Assembly (NCBI RefSeq): GCF_900167465.1
Contig: NZ_FUWR01000001.1
Span: 179,269-243,268 of the forward strand
Direction of reading: 5' to 3'
Length of the DNA stretch: 64,000 nt
DNA from: Trichlorobacter thiogenes
GTDB taxonomy: Bacteria; Desulfobacterota; Desulfuromonadia; Geobacterales; Pseudopelobacteraceae
Shown: positions 1 through 9,786 of the stretch, piece by piece
How the letters are laid out: each line of letters begins with the position of its first letter
How positions within the stretch are numbered: the stretch's first letter is position 1
The notes under the pieces: model-generated
Seen by the model: only the letters and a program-made list of their open reading frames with translations
The model's database searches: none
What the model was told of the DNA's origin: nothing
Translations under genes and position numbers: made by a program

Positions 1-1
1 C

Positions 2-709
2 TGCGAAAAGTCTTTTGTCCAGGCCGAGTGCCTGTATCCCGTGACCGCTTTGGTAGACCCAGAACTAACGATCAGTGTGCCTCAGGATCAAACCGCATAC
101 GGCATCTGCGATATCATCACCCATGTCACTGAAGCGTATTTTAACGGTGTTGACGGCACGCCGGTTCAAGACCGCTTTGCCGAAGGGACCATCCTGACGA
201 CCATACAATACGGACAACGAGCACTGGCAGACGGCAATGATCTGGAAGCCCGCGCTCAGGTGCAGTGGGCCTCGATTGTCGCACTGAACGGCTGGGTTAA
301 CGCGGGTACCAACGGTGGGTTTCCCGTTCACATGATCGAGCATACCTTGTCCGCCTATCATGATGTCACCCACGGAGCCGGGCTGGCAGTGGTCAATCCG
401 GCATGGATGCGTTTTGCTGCCAGACACAGGCCGGAAAAGTTCGTGCAGTTTGCCGAACGCATTTTCGGTCTCAGAGGCAAAGATGCCGATAACCTGGATT
501 GCGCACTGGAAGGAATCAAGCGTTTTGAAACGTACCTGCACTCCATCGGCTGCCCGACCCGTCTGTCAGAGCTGAAGATCGACGACACCCTGATCACACG
601 GTATGCCCAGGATACCCTGCGTATTATCCACGACAAACACGGCAACCTGCCCGGACGTCCGCCACTGAGTGGAAGCGATATTGAGCAAATACTGCGCTCA
701 GCACTGTAA
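2..709 (+). CDS. Iron-containing alcohol dehydrogenase, C-terminal part
   Basis: The start lies before the window; 235 residues remain. The sequence is typical of the all-helical C-terminal half of group III iron-dependent alcohol dehydrogenases (the YqhD / butanol dehydrogenase type), cytosolic NAD(P)H-dependent enzymes that interconvert aldehydes and alcohols. Metal ligands are visible: a D-x3-H pair (ICDIITH) and an HMIEH...VTHGAG stretch whose outer histidines are 14 residues apart, the family spacing. The nucleotide-binding half is missing only because the window begins inside the gene. An in-frame GTG at 41 is not a credible start, because coding sequence continues upstream of it. The next gene follows 27 nt downstream and may be cotranscribed. 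The substrate cannot be told from the sequence. Confidence 0.9.
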   Translation, partial: CEKSFVQAECLYPVTALVDPELTISVPQDQTAYGICDIITHVTEAYFNGVDGTPVQDRFAEGTILTTIQYGQRALADGNDLEARAQVQWASIVALNGWVNAGTNGGFPVHMIEHTLSAYHDVTHGAGLAVVNPAWMRFAARHRPEKFVQFAERIFGLRGKDADNLDCALEGIKRFETYLHSIGCPTRLSELKIDDTLITRYAQDTLRIIHDKHGNLPGRPPLSGSDIEQILRSAL

Positions 710-736
710 TCTGTACAACAAAAGGAGGAGTTAGAC

Positions 737-1795
737 ATGATTAACCGAAGCATTATTACTTTTTGCTTTTGCATCCTCACAGTAATAACCCAGGGTTTAA
801 CCGGCGTTGGCATTGCATCAGCGGCAGACCTGTCCAATGGAGCAGACAATTTTTACAAGAGCACCAAGGTAACCATGCAGAAGGTTACGTTTAAGAATCA
901 GTACAATATGAAGGTCGCGGGAAATCTTTTTATTCCCAAAGGCTTGAAAAAGAACAGCAAAAATCCCGCGATCATTGTCGGGCATCCCATGGGTGCAGTG
1001 AAGGAGCAAAGCGCCAATCTGTATGCCCAGAAAATAGCTGAACAGGGATTTGTCACTCTGTCTCTGGATCTGTCTTTCTGGGGAGAGAGTGAAGGGCAGC
1101 CTCGCAACGTTGTTGCACCGGACATCTATGCCGAGGATTTCAGTGCTGCGGTGGATTTTCTGGGCACCCGACCGTTTGTTGACAGATCCCGGATTGGGGC
1201 CATCGGGGTTTGCGGCAGCGGGAGCTTTGTAATCAGCGCAGCCAAGATCGACCCGCGCATGAAAGCAATTGCGACCGTCAGCATGTACGACATGGGCGCT
1301 GCCAACCGCAATGCGCTGAAACATTCGCAGACCCTTCAGCAGAGGAAGCAGATCATTGCAGAGGCAGCCGAACAACGTTATCTGGAGTTCAAGGGCGGTA
1401 ATACCAAGTACACCAGTGGGACCGTGCATGAGCTGAAGGATGATACTCACCCCATTCAGCGAGAGTTTTACGACTTCTACCGCACGCCACGGGGGGAATT
1501 TACGCCGAAAGGTTCATCACGCAAGCTGACCACCCACCCAACGCTGACCAGCAACGTCAAGTTCATGAACTTCTATCCGTTTAATGACATCGAGACGATC
1601 TCACCCCGCCCCATGCTGTTCATCACCGGTGAGAACGCCCATTCCAGAGAGTTTAGTGAAGAGGCATACAAACTTGCAGCAGAACCGAAGGAGCTCTACA
1701 TTGTTCCGGGCGCCGGGCATGTGGATCTGTACGACCGGGTGAACCTGATTCCGTGGGATAAGCTGGCAGCGTTTTTTACCAGCCACCTAAAATAA
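737..1795 (+). CDS. Secreted alpha/beta hydrolase (YcjY / dienelactone-hydrolase-like)
   Basis: A 352-residue protein with an N-terminal signal peptide (hydrophobic core about residues 5-28, ending ASAAD), so probably periplasmic. The alpha/beta-hydrolase core runs from about residue 45. It shows a VGHPMGA oxyanion region, a nucleophile elbow GVCGSGS near residue 160, a late acid region (FITGEN) and a catalytic-type histidine in GAGHVDLYD. The elbow can be read with Cys (as in dienelactone hydrolases) or Ser as nucleophile, so the chemistry is open. The ATG is well supported by AAAGGAGG about 8 nt upstream. It follows the alcohol dehydrogenase by 27 nt, suggesting a shared transcript that ends at the terminator at 1796-1826. 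Substrate unknown. Confidence 0.85.
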   Translation: MINRSIITFCFCILTVITQGLTGVGIASAADLSNGADNFYKSTKVTMQKVTFKNQYNMKVAGNLFIPKGLKKNSKNPAIIVGHPMGAVKEQSANLYAQKIAEQGFVTLSLDLSFWGESEGQPRNVVAPDIYAEDFSAAVDFLGTRPFVDRSRIGAIGVCGSGSFVISAAKIDPRMKAIATVSMYDMGAANRNALKHSQTLQQRKQIIAEAAEQRYLEFKGGNTKYTSGTVHELKDDTHPIQREFYDFYRTPRGEFTPKGSSRKLTTHPTLTSNVKFMNFYPFNDIETISPRPMLFITGENAHSREFSEEAYKLAAEPKELYIVPGAGHVDLYDRVNLIPWDKLAAFFTSHLK

Positions 1796-1826
1796 CAAAA
1801 GGCCGGGTTTCCCCGGCCTTTTCAGC
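1796..1826. terminator. Bidirectional Rho-independent terminator
   Basis: AAAAGGCCGGG / CCCGGCCTTTT forms a GC-rich stem with A and T tracts on both sides. It sits in the 47-nt gap between the convergent hydrolase and bipA genes and can serve both. Confidence 0.85.
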
Positions 1827-1842
1827 TACTATATCGTCTCTA

Positions 1843-3645
1843 TTACTTGTTTTTCTTTTTCCGCTGGTTCGGATCCAGTTCCTTCTTACGCAGACGAACC
1901 GAAGAGGGGGTTACCTCCACCAGCTCATCATCATCAATAAATTCAAGCGCCTGCTCCAGGGTCATGCTGCGGGGTGGGGTCAGCTTAATGGCATCATCCG
2001 AACCGGAAGCCCGCACGTTGGTCAGCTTCTTGCCTCTGCAGGAGTTAACCTCCAGGTCGTTATCACGGGCATGTTCACCAATGATCATACCGCCGTACAC
2101 CTCAACACCGGCGCCGATGAACAGCGTACCACGGGGTTGCAGGGCGTCCAGCGAATAGGCGGTGGTTTCACCATGCTCCATGGCGATCAGCACGCCGTTT
2201 TTACGGCCAGGAATTTCACCCTTGTAGGGGGCATACTCGTGGAAGGTATGGGTCATGACCGCCGTACCACGGGTATCGGTCAGCACCTCACCACGCAGGC
2301 CGATCAGACCACGGGCAGGCACGATAAACTCCAGACGAACCATCTCGCCCATCGGATGCATGGCCACCATTTCACCTTTACGGGGGCCCATCTTCTCGAT
2401 GATTGCACCCTGGAACTCAGTGGCCACATCCACCACCAGATATTCCATCGGCTCCATCTTGACGCCGTCTTTTTCACGGACAATAACCTCTGGCTTGGAG
2501 ACTGCCAGCTCAAACCCTTCACGACGCATATTCTCGATCAGGATTGACAGGTGCAGCTCACCACGACCAGATATCTTGAAGGTATCAGGGGAGTCGGTAT
2601 CCTCAACCCGCAGGGAGACGTTGGTACGCAGCTCTTTGGTCAGACGCTCGCGGATGTTACGGGAGGTAACCCACTTGCCTTCGCGACCGGCAAAGGGGGA
2701 GGTGTTAACGATGAAGTTCATGGCCAGGGTCGGCTCATCAATGGAGACATAGGGCACTGCTATTGGATTCTCAGCCGAGGCCAGGGTCTCGCCGATACTG
2801 ACCTCATCAAAGCCTGCCACGGTGACGATATCACCGGTGCCAGCCTCCTGGATCTCCACCTGCTTCAGGCCTTCATAGCCCAGCAGTTTGGTGATCCGGC
2901 TGCGGCTGACCGTGCCGTCCTGCTTGATCATGGCCACGGTCTCTCCAGCCTTGACCTGACCATTAAAGATCCGGCCAGTAGCGATCCGGCCGATATACTC
3001 ATTATAGTCGATGTTGGCGATCAACATCTGGAATGGCGCTTTTGAGTCACCCTTGGGAGGACGTACATTTGACTCAACCACGGCAAACAGCGGTTCCATG
3101 CTGTTGGACTCAACACTCACATCCAGTTTGGCATAGCCCATCTTGGCGCTGGTGTAGACCACCGGAAAGTCAAGCTGCTCGTCACTGGCTTCCAGTTCGC
3201 AGAACAGGTCAAAGACCATGTTCAAGACTTCATCAGGCCGTGAACCGGGACGGTCAATCTTGTTGATGACCACAATCGGCTTCAAGCCAAGATCCAGAGA
3301 CTTCTTCAACACGAAACGGGTCTGGGGCATCGGCCCGTCCAGCGCATCAACCAGCAGCAGCACCGAGTCAACCATCTTCAAGACCCGCTCCACCTCGCCG
3401 CCGAAGTCGGCGTGGCCGGGGGTATCCACAATATTGATCTTGTACTGACCGTGGTGGATCGAGAGGTTTTTTGCCAGGATGGTGATGCCACGCTCTTTTT
3501 CAAGGTCGTTGCTGTCCATGACCCGCTCGGTAATGGCTTCATGTTCCCGGTAGACACCGGCGTGCTTTAACATGGCGTCAACCAGGGTGGTCTTGCCGTG
3601 GTCAACGTGGGCGATAATGGCGATATTACGAATTCGTTCCTGCAT
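1843..3645 (-). CDS. typA: Ribosome-associated translational GTPase BipA/TypA
   Basis: A 600-residue protein, the normal length for BipA. It is a ribosome-binding translation-factor GTPase related to EF-G and LepA, linked to 50S assembly and to growth under stress or cold. The G1 motif AHVDHGKTT lies at residues 12-20, DTPGHADFG follows near residue 72 and NKID near 127. EF-Tu-like domain II, an EF-G-like C-terminal domain and the BipA-specific C-terminal domain follow, ending in a Lys-rich tail. The ATG at 3645 (MQERIRN) is preferred over an in-frame start 26 codons upstream: it has GAGGAGAA just upstream and the extension does not match the family. It is probably transcribed alone, between terminators at 1796-1826 and 3666-3695. 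Confidence 0.96.
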   Translation of the reverse strand: MQERIRNIAIIAHVDHGKTTLVDAMLKHAGVYREHEAITERVMDSNDLEKERGITILAKNLSIHHGQYKINIVDTPGHADFGGEVERVLKMVDSVLLLVDALDGPMPQTRFVLKKSLDLGLKPIVVINKIDRPGSRPDEVLNMVFDLFCELEASDEQLDFPVVYTSAKMGYAKLDVSVESNSMEPLFAVVESNVRPPKGDSKAPFQMLIANIDYNEYIGRIATGRIFNGQVKAGETVAMIKQDGTVSRSRITKLLGYEGLKQVEIQEAGTGDIVTVAGFDEVSIGETLASAENPIAVPYVSIDEPTLAMNFIVNTSPFAGREGKWVTSRNIRERLTKELRTNVSLRVEDTDSPDTFKISGRGELHLSILIENMRREGFELAVSKPEVIVREKDGVKMEPMEYLVVDVATEFQGAIIEKMGPRKGEMVAMHPMGEMVRLEFIVPARGLIGLRGEVLTDTRGTAVMTHTFHEYAPYKGEIPGRKNGVLIAMEHGETTAYSLDALQPRGTLFIGAGVEVYGGMIIGEHARDNDLEVNSCRGKKLTNVRASGSDDAIKLTPPRSMTLEQALEFIDDDELVEVTPSSVRLRKKELDPNQRKKKNK

Positions 3646-3665
3646 GGGGTGTTCTCCTCGAACAA

Positions 3666-3695
3666 AAATAAACGGACGGGCATGAAGCCCGTCCG
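3666..3695 (-). terminator. Rho-independent terminator
   Basis: CGGACGGGC-TTCAT-GCCCGTCCG stem-loop followed on the minus strand by TTTATTTTTG. It lies downstream of the zinc-ribbon/pilin-like gene. Its stem is nearly identical to that of the terminator at 4303-4335. Confidence 0.8.
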
Positions 3696-3752
3696 ATGCA
3701 GTACACTTATTACAGAATTTCAATATTTAGGCAAGGGGTTTATGGAAACAGC

Positions 3753-4256
3753 CTACAGTGGACGATAGGCATCATCTGTTTCCGATTTAAGCCTGAAGAA
3801 AACTTCAGTCTTCTCAGAATTAGCGGCAAATACGCGGTCGCCCTTCTTATGCAGAAAAGTCATGACATATGATTTACGATCCGAAGCACGTTCGTAACTG
3901 ACCGTAACGTCCTGCGCAGGCTTAAACCCGGCCTGTTCAAGGTTGTCTGGATAAAACTGGTTGCTGGCGAAATACGATTCGCAGTTTATTTTTGCATTGC
4001 GTATGTCTGCAGCAGCGATGCTGTTTGATCCCTTGACCTGATAGGTATGATACTGCGGAATAGCAATGGCCGCCAAAATACCGATCACCGGGATACTGCC
4101 AACCACCAGCACAATCACCAGGATCAGACCGACAGAGGTCTTTTTGGCAGGCGTACCAAGCCTGCTGCCGCCTGTCATCTGGGCGATACCACACTGCGGG
4201 CAGTACAACGCACCTTCTACATCGGGAATTTCTTTACCACACTTGGTGCAATACAT
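3753..4256 (-). CDS. Zinc-ribbon protein with a type IV pilin-like membrane segment and head domain
   Basis: A 167-residue protein with an unusual fusion. Residues 1-25 are a zinc ribbon (CTKCG ... CPQCG). A linker leads to one hydrophobic helix at about 40-70 that ends in GILAAIAIPQYHTYQ, the hallmark of major type IV pilins and pseudopilins. The following 100 residues resemble a small pilin head (IAAADIRNAKINCESYF...YPDN). There is no prepilin leader and no cleavage site with glutamate at position 5, so it is unlikely to be processed by PilD and should stay in the inner membrane, zinc ribbon probably cytoplasmic. GGAG lies 7-8 nt before the ATG. Function unknown. It is framed by two matched terminators. 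Confidence 0.75.
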   Translation of the reverse strand: MYCTKCGKEIPDVEGALYCPQCGIAQMTGGSRLGTPAKKTSVGLILVIVLVVGSIPVIGILAAIAIPQYHTYQVKGSNSIAAADIRNAKINCESYFASNQFYPDNLEQAGFKPAQDVTVSYERASDRKSYVMTFLHKKGDRVFAANSEKTEVFFRLKSETDDAYRPL

Positions 4257-4302
4257 AGAATTTCTCCAAGCCTACGGCTGCATGAACGGTATTAGTTGAC
4301 GC

Positions 4303-4335
4303 ACAAAGGACGGGCAGCAAGCCCGTCCTTTGTGT
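4303..4335 (-). terminator. Rho-independent terminator
   Basis: ACAAAGGACGGGC / GCCCGTCCTTTGT forms a 13-bp stem around a short loop. It follows the DUF5684-type membrane gene on the minus strand. The GGACGGGC core repeats the terminator at 3666-3695. Confidence 0.75.
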
Positions 4336-4357
4336 ACAGAGAGTAAAAACAAAGAGA

Positions 4358-4687
4358 TTAACCCTGAAAGCGCTCATCTCCAAACCCAAGCATCGGATAG
4401 AACACAAAGGGAAGGAAAACCATACCGACGGCAAAACCGCCGCCCTTGCCGAACTTTTCTGCCAAAGCGATCGAGACCATAATCAGGATGACGATGTTGA
4501 TCAGCGGAATCAGCAGTAACACAATCCACCAGACGGGCTTGTTGACGATCTGCAGCAAAATAAACAGGTTATAGATCGGCACAATAGCGGCCCAGCCAGG
4601 CTGACCAGCCTTTTCAAATACCTTCCACATGCCCGCAATAGCCGCTACAATCATCACCAGATACAACAAACTTACAATGGCGCCCAT
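4358..4687 (-). CDS. Small integral membrane protein, DUF5684-like
   Basis: A 109-residue protein with three or four hydrophobic segments (about residues 3-22, 32-46, 50-72, 85-100). The pattern KAGQPGWAAIVPIYN followed by KPVWWIVLLLIP is typical of DUF5684 membrane proteins. In other proteins this module can be fused to signal peptidase or zinc-ribbon domains; here it stands alone. The ATG is preceded by AAAGGAGTAGGAG. It lies next to the zinc-ribbon/pilin-like gene on the same strand, so the two may share a role at the inner membrane, but there is a terminator between them. Function unknown. Confidence 0.75.
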   Translation of the reverse strand: MGAIVSLLYLVMIVAAIAGMWKVFEKAGQPGWAAIVPIYNLFILLQIVNKPVWWIVLLLIPLINIVILIMVSIALAEKFGKGGGFAVGMVFLPFVFYPMLGFGDERFQG

Positions 4688-4860
4688 CTCCTACTCCTTT
4701 CTCTTCTGAAAATCGGTTCAAAAAACCTGATATCTTTTGTTTAACATAATTTTTCAAATGTTCAAGCGGACCAAATAAATATTTTTTATCTTAATACGCC
4801 CTAATTCATGTGCGGCCATTACATCTACACCGCTTGAACAGCCCTAAACCCTGAGAAAGA

Positions 4861-6801
4861 CTAGCTGTTGCCGCTTTTCACGCACGCTCTACCAGCCTGC
4901 TTTGCGGCATACATCAAAACATCCGCTCGCTGTACTAACTGTTCTACCGTATCGCCGGGCTTTGAAACGGCCACTCCGAAGCTGGCAGTTACACAGCCTA
5001 CCCCCTTCACGGTTGACGTGCGCAAATCCTCCAGCAAACCTTCAGCAAGGGCAGTGGCCGCAGAAAGACCGGTGTGGGGCAAGAGCAGTACAAATTCTTC
5101 CCCTCCCCAACGAGCCAGACAATCGGAACTCCGTACCCGCTTCTGAATCAAGGCCACCAGAGATTGAAGCACCTGATCACCCGCATCATGCCCGTAGCGA
5201 TCATTAATCTGTTTAAAGTGATCAATATCCAGCATAACCAGACTGAATGGCTCTCCATGACGCTCGGCCCGATACAGCTCCTTTAACAAGGTTTCCTGCA
5301 GAAAGCGGCGGTTATAGACACCAGTCAACGGGTCGGTAATGGATAACAGTCGCAACTGTTCCTCAAGCTGCTTCTGCTCGGTGATATCACGGAAAACCGT
5401 AACTGAGCCGACCACCCGCCCGCTCTTCAACATCGGCTGGCTGGCAACCTGCACCGTTAACAGACTGCCATCCTTATGGGCAAACTGCTCTTCCCCCTCA
5501 TAACGCCCTCTAGTCTGAATCACCCGATAAATCGGACATTCTTCCAGCGGAGTATGATTACCGCCGCCATGACGATGAAACAGATCATGGGCAATAGTGC
5601 CCAACAATTCATCTTCAGCAAAGCCCAGCAGCTCTGAAGCCCGTAGATTGGCAAAAGTGATTTTCCCATTGCCGTCAATAACATACACGCCATCAGCGAT
5701 GTTCGAGGTAATCAGGGCCAGACGTTGTTCCTGCTCAAGCACGGTCTGCAGACTGCTCAGAAACAGGTAGAGTGCGGTTCCACCGAACAACGTCATGATG
5801 GTGAAAATCAGCAGGTTAGCCCGATGGCTGCCAAAAAGACTTTCAAGCTCAGGTGCCCGGACAAAGGTGAGCATTACGGCGCTGGTAACACCATCGGTAT
5901 CATGCAGCGGGATCAAGCTAATCTGATAGGTATGACCAGCATGCCTTACCGAAACAGAATCCGGCTTTTCTGCGGCCAATACAGAAAGAAACTCCTGATT
6001 GTTTTTGAGTAATTTGCACAGTTCCTGGGATACAGGAGCAAGCGGAGGAGAGGAGTCTGACAGTTCTCGCCGCGGATCTTCCACCAACCATTTTTGGCTG
6101 AATGGTGATGGGGCATAATGCTTCTTATGCTCATCAAACAACTTGGGTAACAGGACCTCCCCTTTCAGAAGCAGCAGATAATCCTTGGCGGGATCAAGAT
6201 CATGCAACCCTTTACGCACCGCCTCAAAGGGCTGGGACAGCTCAACACTACCCAGATGCTGGCCTTGCCAGATAATCGGAAAAACATTGCGAAACCCGAT
6301 AATCACCCGGCCGGTTTCAAAACCAAAAATCGGTTTGCGGGTCCGATTGGCCTCAACCACAGAAGGACGGCTGGCAACCAGAGAATCCCCCGAGTTGTGG
6401 GGAGAGTGAAAACGGAGGAACGAACGGTTATCAGGCGTATGAAAGTGCAACTGCCGCACATCACGCTGGCGAAACTGTTCGTAAACAGGAGAAAGCTTTC
6501 TATACAACCTGACCCGCTCAATATCCTGCCGGGAGCGGTCATCTGTCCGGGCAGTCTGCAGAATTGACAACACCGCTGGCTGCATAATGTAGCTGTCAAA
6601 ATAGGCCTGCATGGCAGTGCGATGTGCTGTTGTAACCGCCTGCCACGCTACTTCTTGAGCGTGGGTCTGGCCGGCAAGCTGCAATTTCTTCTGCATATGC
6701 CATTCATGACGCAGGTAGGCAGCACCGCAGATCCAAAAAAGCAGAGACAGCATGCACACACTTAAAAAAGTTCGTTTATGATGGATACTGGGCATTTTCA
6801 T
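4861..6801 (-). CDS. Membrane sensor diguanylate cyclase (periplasmic Cache - PAS - GGDEF)
   Basis: A 646-residue protein. A TM helix at about 12-30 is followed by a periplasmic region of roughly 300 residues that resembles a double Cache sensor (QLHFHTPDNRSFLRFH...), then a second TM at about 335-355, a PAS domain at about 360-480 and a GGDEF domain at about 485-640. The active loop GGEEF (about 566-570) is intact and an RSSD inhibitory site sits five residues before it, so it should make c-di-GMP with product inhibition. It starts 7 nt after the PhnD-like binding-protein gene, so the two are almost certainly cotranscribed and may form one sensing unit. The RBS is weak; MKMPS or the internal ATG two codons later could be the start. 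Confidence 0.9.
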   Translation of the reverse strand: MKMPSIHHKRTFLSVCMLSLLFWICGAAYLRHEWHMQKKLQLAGQTHAQEVAWQAVTTAHRTAMQAYFDSYIMQPAVLSILQTARTDDRSRQDIERVRLYRKLSPVYEQFRQRDVRQLHFHTPDNRSFLRFHSPHNSGDSLVASRPSVVEANRTRKPIFGFETGRVIIGFRNVFPIIWQGQHLGSVELSQPFEAVRKGLHDLDPAKDYLLLLKGEVLLPKLFDEHKKHYAPSPFSQKWLVEDPRRELSDSSPPLAPVSQELCKLLKNNQEFLSVLAAEKPDSVSVRHAGHTYQISLIPLHDTDGVTSAVMLTFVRAPELESLFGSHRANLLIFTIMTLFGGTALYLFLSSLQTVLEQEQRLALITSNIADGVYVIDGNGKITFANLRASELLGFAEDELLGTIAHDLFHRHGGGNHTPLEECPIYRVIQTRGRYEGEEQFAHKDGSLLTVQVASQPMLKSGRVVGSVTVFRDITEQKQLEEQLRLLSITDPLTGVYNRRFLQETLLKELYRAERHGEPFSLVMLDIDHFKQINDRYGHDAGDQVLQSLVALIQKRVRSSDCLARWGGEEFVLLLPHTGLSAATALAEGLLEDLRTSTVKGVGCVTASFGVAVSKPGDTVEQLVQRADVLMYAAKQAGRACVKSGNS

Positions 6802-6808
6802 CTACTTA

Positions 6809-7639
6809 TTACCGGGAGAACCTCATGTTTTGACGAATTAAATCGTAATGGGCGTCAACAACAGGTGCAAAACCATGCCGCCCCAATATTAGGGTAGCAC
6901 GGTCCTTCGATGAGGAAGAAAGCAGAGCCCTGCTAATCTCCTTAATCTGATCAGGAGTCAGGGTTGTCTTGTTTGCAACCAGTACAAAACCAGGAAACGG
7001 TGGTGTCTCTTCAATCACCCGCAAGGTAAGGTTAGCGTATTTTTTTGCCACAGCGGTCTTCATGGTGCCAACCTCATAGTTCCCCTTAACCACCGACAGC
7101 GCCACCTGATCCTGGTTACCAAGGTACTCATGATGCAGTGCCTCCAGTTTAACACCATATTTTGCCAGCAGATAGCCTGCTGTCAGGTGACCACAGGTTG
7201 AGAGTGGTTGTGAAAAAGCGATTGAGCGATGCACCTGCCTGACTGAGGTCGGTCCATCAAAGGCGGTTACCATGGCGCAGGTATAGCTGGCCTTCCCATC
7301 CGGTTCATTAATAGCAGCCACCGGCTCTGCCTGGGGATAACTGCTTTTCAAAATAACATAGGGCAGCGGCCCCAAATGGACGATATCAATCTGACCCAGC
7401 TTGAAAAGACGCAGGATTTCCTCGTAGCTTTTTTCATATCGGATGGTGACAGGAGTTTTAAGCTGTTTTGACAAATAGGAAACCAGCGGGCGATTGGCAT
7501 CAAGAACGGTTTCAGGCTGCTCAATCGGCAATGGCGTATAGACCAGCTCTCGGGCTGAAACATAACCTGATGATATAATCTGACCTGACACCAGGACAAC
7601 AGCAAGCCAAGCCAGTCTGCTCCATTTCAGCTTTGCCAT
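6809..7639 (-). CDS. PhnD/PstS-type periplasmic substrate-binding protein
   Basis: 276 residues from the ATG at 7639 (MAKLKWSR). That start is chosen over a TTG four codons earlier because a GGGG element lies at the right distance. A signal peptide (about residues 6-30) directs it to the periplasm. The body matches the phosphonate/phosphite-type binding family: VYTPLPIEQPE, IDIVHLGPLPYV and PLSTCGHLTAGYLL are typical. No ABC permease or ATPase gene is nearby. Instead the next gene, 7 nt on, is a membrane diguanylate cyclase. This suggests a sensory role, presenting a bound ligand to the cyclase's periplasmic domain; that is inference. Confidence 0.85.
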   Translation of the reverse strand: MAKLKWSRLAWLAVVLVSGQIISSGYVSARELVYTPLPIEQPETVLDANRPLVSYLSKQLKTPVTIRYEKSYEEILRLFKLGQIDIVHLGPLPYVILKSSYPQAEPVAAINEPDGKASYTCAMVTAFDGPTSVRQVHRSIAFSQPLSTCGHLTAGYLLAKYGVKLEALHHEYLGNQDQVALSVVKGNYEVGTMKTAVAKKYANLTLRVIEETPPFPGFVLVANKTTLTPDQIKEISRALLSSSSKDRATLILGRHGFAPVVDAHYDLIRQNMRFSR

Positions 7640-7680
7640 ATACAACCCCAAGTAAATTAGTAAATTACAAAACAGGACTT

Positions 7681-7707
7681 TTTATATCGCATTTGGTCGC
7701 ATGTCAA
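7681..7707 (-). promoter_or_regulatory. Possible sigma70 promoter for the PhnD-like / diguanylate cyclase operon
   Basis: On the minus strand TTGACA (7702-7707) and TATAAA (7681-7686) are separated by 15 nt, shorter than ideal. A direct repeat of AATTTACT lies between this site and the gene. Confidence 0.45.
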
Positions 7708-7752
7708 CTACAGGCAGACATTTCATTACTACTAGTATAGAGTACACCTGTC

Positions 7753-9774
7753 ATGTCAGATTTCAAGCTAGCAACTACGTACACTCCCAGCGGAGACCAG
7801 CCCCAGGCAATTGATGAGCTGGTGGCCGGGTTAAATCGGGGCGACAAGCACCAGGTACTGCTGGGGGTGACCGGCTCCGGCAAGACCTTCACCGTGGCCA
7901 ACGTGATCGCCCGCACCGGCCGTCCTGCCCTGGTGCTGGCCCCCAACAAGACCCTGGCTGCCCAGTTGTACGGCGAGTTCAAGGAGCTGTTCCCGGATAA
8001 TGCCGTGGAATACTTTGTCTCCTACTACGACTACTACCAGCCCGAGGCCTACCTGCCAAACACCGATACCTTCATTGATAAGGACTCATCAATCAATGAC
8101 GAGATCGACAAGCTGCGCCACTCTGCCACCATGTCACTGCTGACCCGTTCTGATGTAATCATCGTGGCGTCGGTCTCCTGCATCTATGGTATCGGCTCGC
8201 CCGATGCCTATCAGGCCATGCATATCTTCTTTCACCAGGGCGATGACTATGGCCGCGATACCCTGCTGAAAAAACTGGTGGAGATCCAGTATGAACGGAA
8301 CGACACCGACTTCCACCGTGGCACCTTTCGGGTGCGGGGGGATGTGATCGAGATCTTTCCGGCCTACGACAGTGAACGTGCCCTACGGATCGAGTTCTTT
8401 GGTGATGAAGTGGAGGCGATCTCCCAGATTGACCCACTGCGTGGCGTGGTGCTGCAGAAGCTGACCAAGGTATCCATCTTCCCGGCTTCGCACTATGTCT
8501 CCAGCAAAGAAAATCTTGAGCGTTCAGTGGCCCAGATCCGGCTGGACCTGGAGGAGCGGATCAGGCTGTTCAAGGATCAGAACAAGCTGGTGGAGGCCCA
8601 GCGGATTGAACAGCGCACCTACTATGATATCGAGATGATGGATGAGATGGGCTTCTGCCAGGGGATTGAAAACTATTCCCGCTATCTGGACAACCGCCAG
8701 GCCGGTGAGCCCCCCTTTACCCTGATCGACTACTTCCCCAAGGATTTTATCCTGTTTGTGGATGAATCCCACATCACCAACGCACAGGTTGGCGGCATGT
8801 ACCGGGGCGACCGCAGCCGCAAGGAAACCCTGGTGGAGTACGGATTCCGCCTGCCTGCCGCACTGGATAACCGTCCGCTTAATTTTCAGGAGTTTGAATC
8901 GCGCATCAATCAAGCCGTGCATGTCTCTGCTACCCCGGCAGATTATGAACTGCAGCAGGCAGGCGGGGCTTTTGTGGAACAGGTCATCCGCCCCACCGGC
9001 CTGGTTGACCCGCTGATCGAGATCCGCCCCGTAACGCCCCACCCTGATGCTGGGGGGGTAGGCCAGGTGGATGATCTGCTGCATGAGGTACGCCTGACCG
9101 TGGCAAAAGGGGACCGCGTCCTGGTTACCACCCTGACCAAGCGGATGGCAGAAGAGCTGACCAACTACTACAAGGAACTGGGGGTACGGGTACGCTACCT
9201 GCACTCCGACATTGATACCATCGAGCGGATGCAGATCCTGCGTTCACTGCGCCTGGGAGAGTTTGACGTACTGGTGGGGATCAACCTGCTGCGGGAGGGA
9301 CTGGATCTGCCGGAGGTCTCGCTGGTGGCGATCCTGGATGCAGACAAGGAAGGGTTCCTGCGTTCTGCCCGCTCTCTGATCCAGACCTGCGGCCGGGCTG
9401 CCCGGAACGTGGATGGCCGGGTGCTGATGTATGCCGACCAGGTCACCCGCTCCATGCAAGCCTGTCTTGATGAAACTGAACGCCGCCGCACCAAACAGCT
9501 GGCCTACAACACAGAACATGGCATCACCCCGGAGACCGTCAAGAAGGGGATGCGCAGCATACTTGAATCAATTGCTGAAAAGGATTATGTCACCCCGCCG
9601 GTGGTGGCGGATGTTCAGGAAACCTACGGCATAGAGTTGAGGGAGATTCCCAAGCTGATCAAGAAGATGCGCAAGGAGATGCTGGCTGCTGCAAAAGAGC
9701 TGGACTTTGAAAAGGCGGCAGAACTGCGGGACCGGATCAAGCAGCTGGAAGATGCGGAGCTGAAACTGGGGTAA
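7753..9774 (+). CDS. uvrB: Excinuclease ABC subunit B
   Basis: A full-length 673-residue UvrB. This helicase-like damage-verification subunit of nucleotide excision repair receives DNA from UvrA, opens it and recruits UvrC. Walker A GVTGSGKT lies at residues 38-45 and the DESH box near residue 335. The beta-hairpin region ([10 protein letters not shown]) is present, helicase motifs follow ([28 protein letters not shown]) and the C-terminal UVR motif ([15 protein letters not shown]) contacts UvrC. The start agrees with the family although the upstream RBS is poor. It is a single gene, divergent from the PhnD-like operon and convergent with the hybrid-kinase operon. Confidence 0.97.
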   Translation: MSDFKLATTYTPSGDQPQAIDELVAGLNRGDKHQVLLGVTGSGKTFTVANVIARTGRPALVLAPNKTLAAQLYGEFKELFPDNAVEYFVSYYDYYQPEAYLPNTDTFIDKDSSINDEIDKLRHSATMSLLTRSDVIIVASVSCIYGIGSPDAYQAMHIFFHQGDDYGRDTLLKKLVEIQYERNDTDFHRGTFRVRGDVIEIFPAYDSERALRIEFFGDEVEAISQIDPLRGVVLQKLTKVSIFPASHYVSSKENLERSVAQIRLDLEERIRLFKDQNKLVEAQRIEQRTYYDIEMMDEMGFCQGIENYSRYLDNRQAGEPPFTLIDYFPKDFILFVDESHITNAQVGGMYRGDRSRKETLVEYGFRLPAALDNRPLNFQEFESRINQAVHVSATPADYELQQAGGAFVEQVIRPTGLVDPLIEIRPVTPHPDAGGVGQVDDLLHEVRLTVAKGDRVLVTTLTKRMAEELTNYYKELGVRVRYLHSDIDTIERMQILRSLRLGEFDVLVGINLLREGLDLPEVSLVAILDADKEGFLRSARSLIQTCGRAARNVDGRVLMYADQVTRSMQACLDETERRRTKQLAYNTEHGITPETVKKGMRSILESIAEKDYVTPPVVADVQETYGIELREIPKLIKKMRKEMLAAAKELDFEKAAELRDRIKQLEDAELKLG

Positions 9775-9786
9775 AACAGTAAACCA

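Noticed and set aside
65-541. Long minus-strand frames opposite the alcohol dehydrogenase and many other core genes
   Set aside because: They mirror the codon structure of the true genes, lack RBS and have no recognisable domains.
2071-3045. Plus-strand frames opposite bipA
   Set aside because: Shadow frames; bipA covers the region fully with complete domains.
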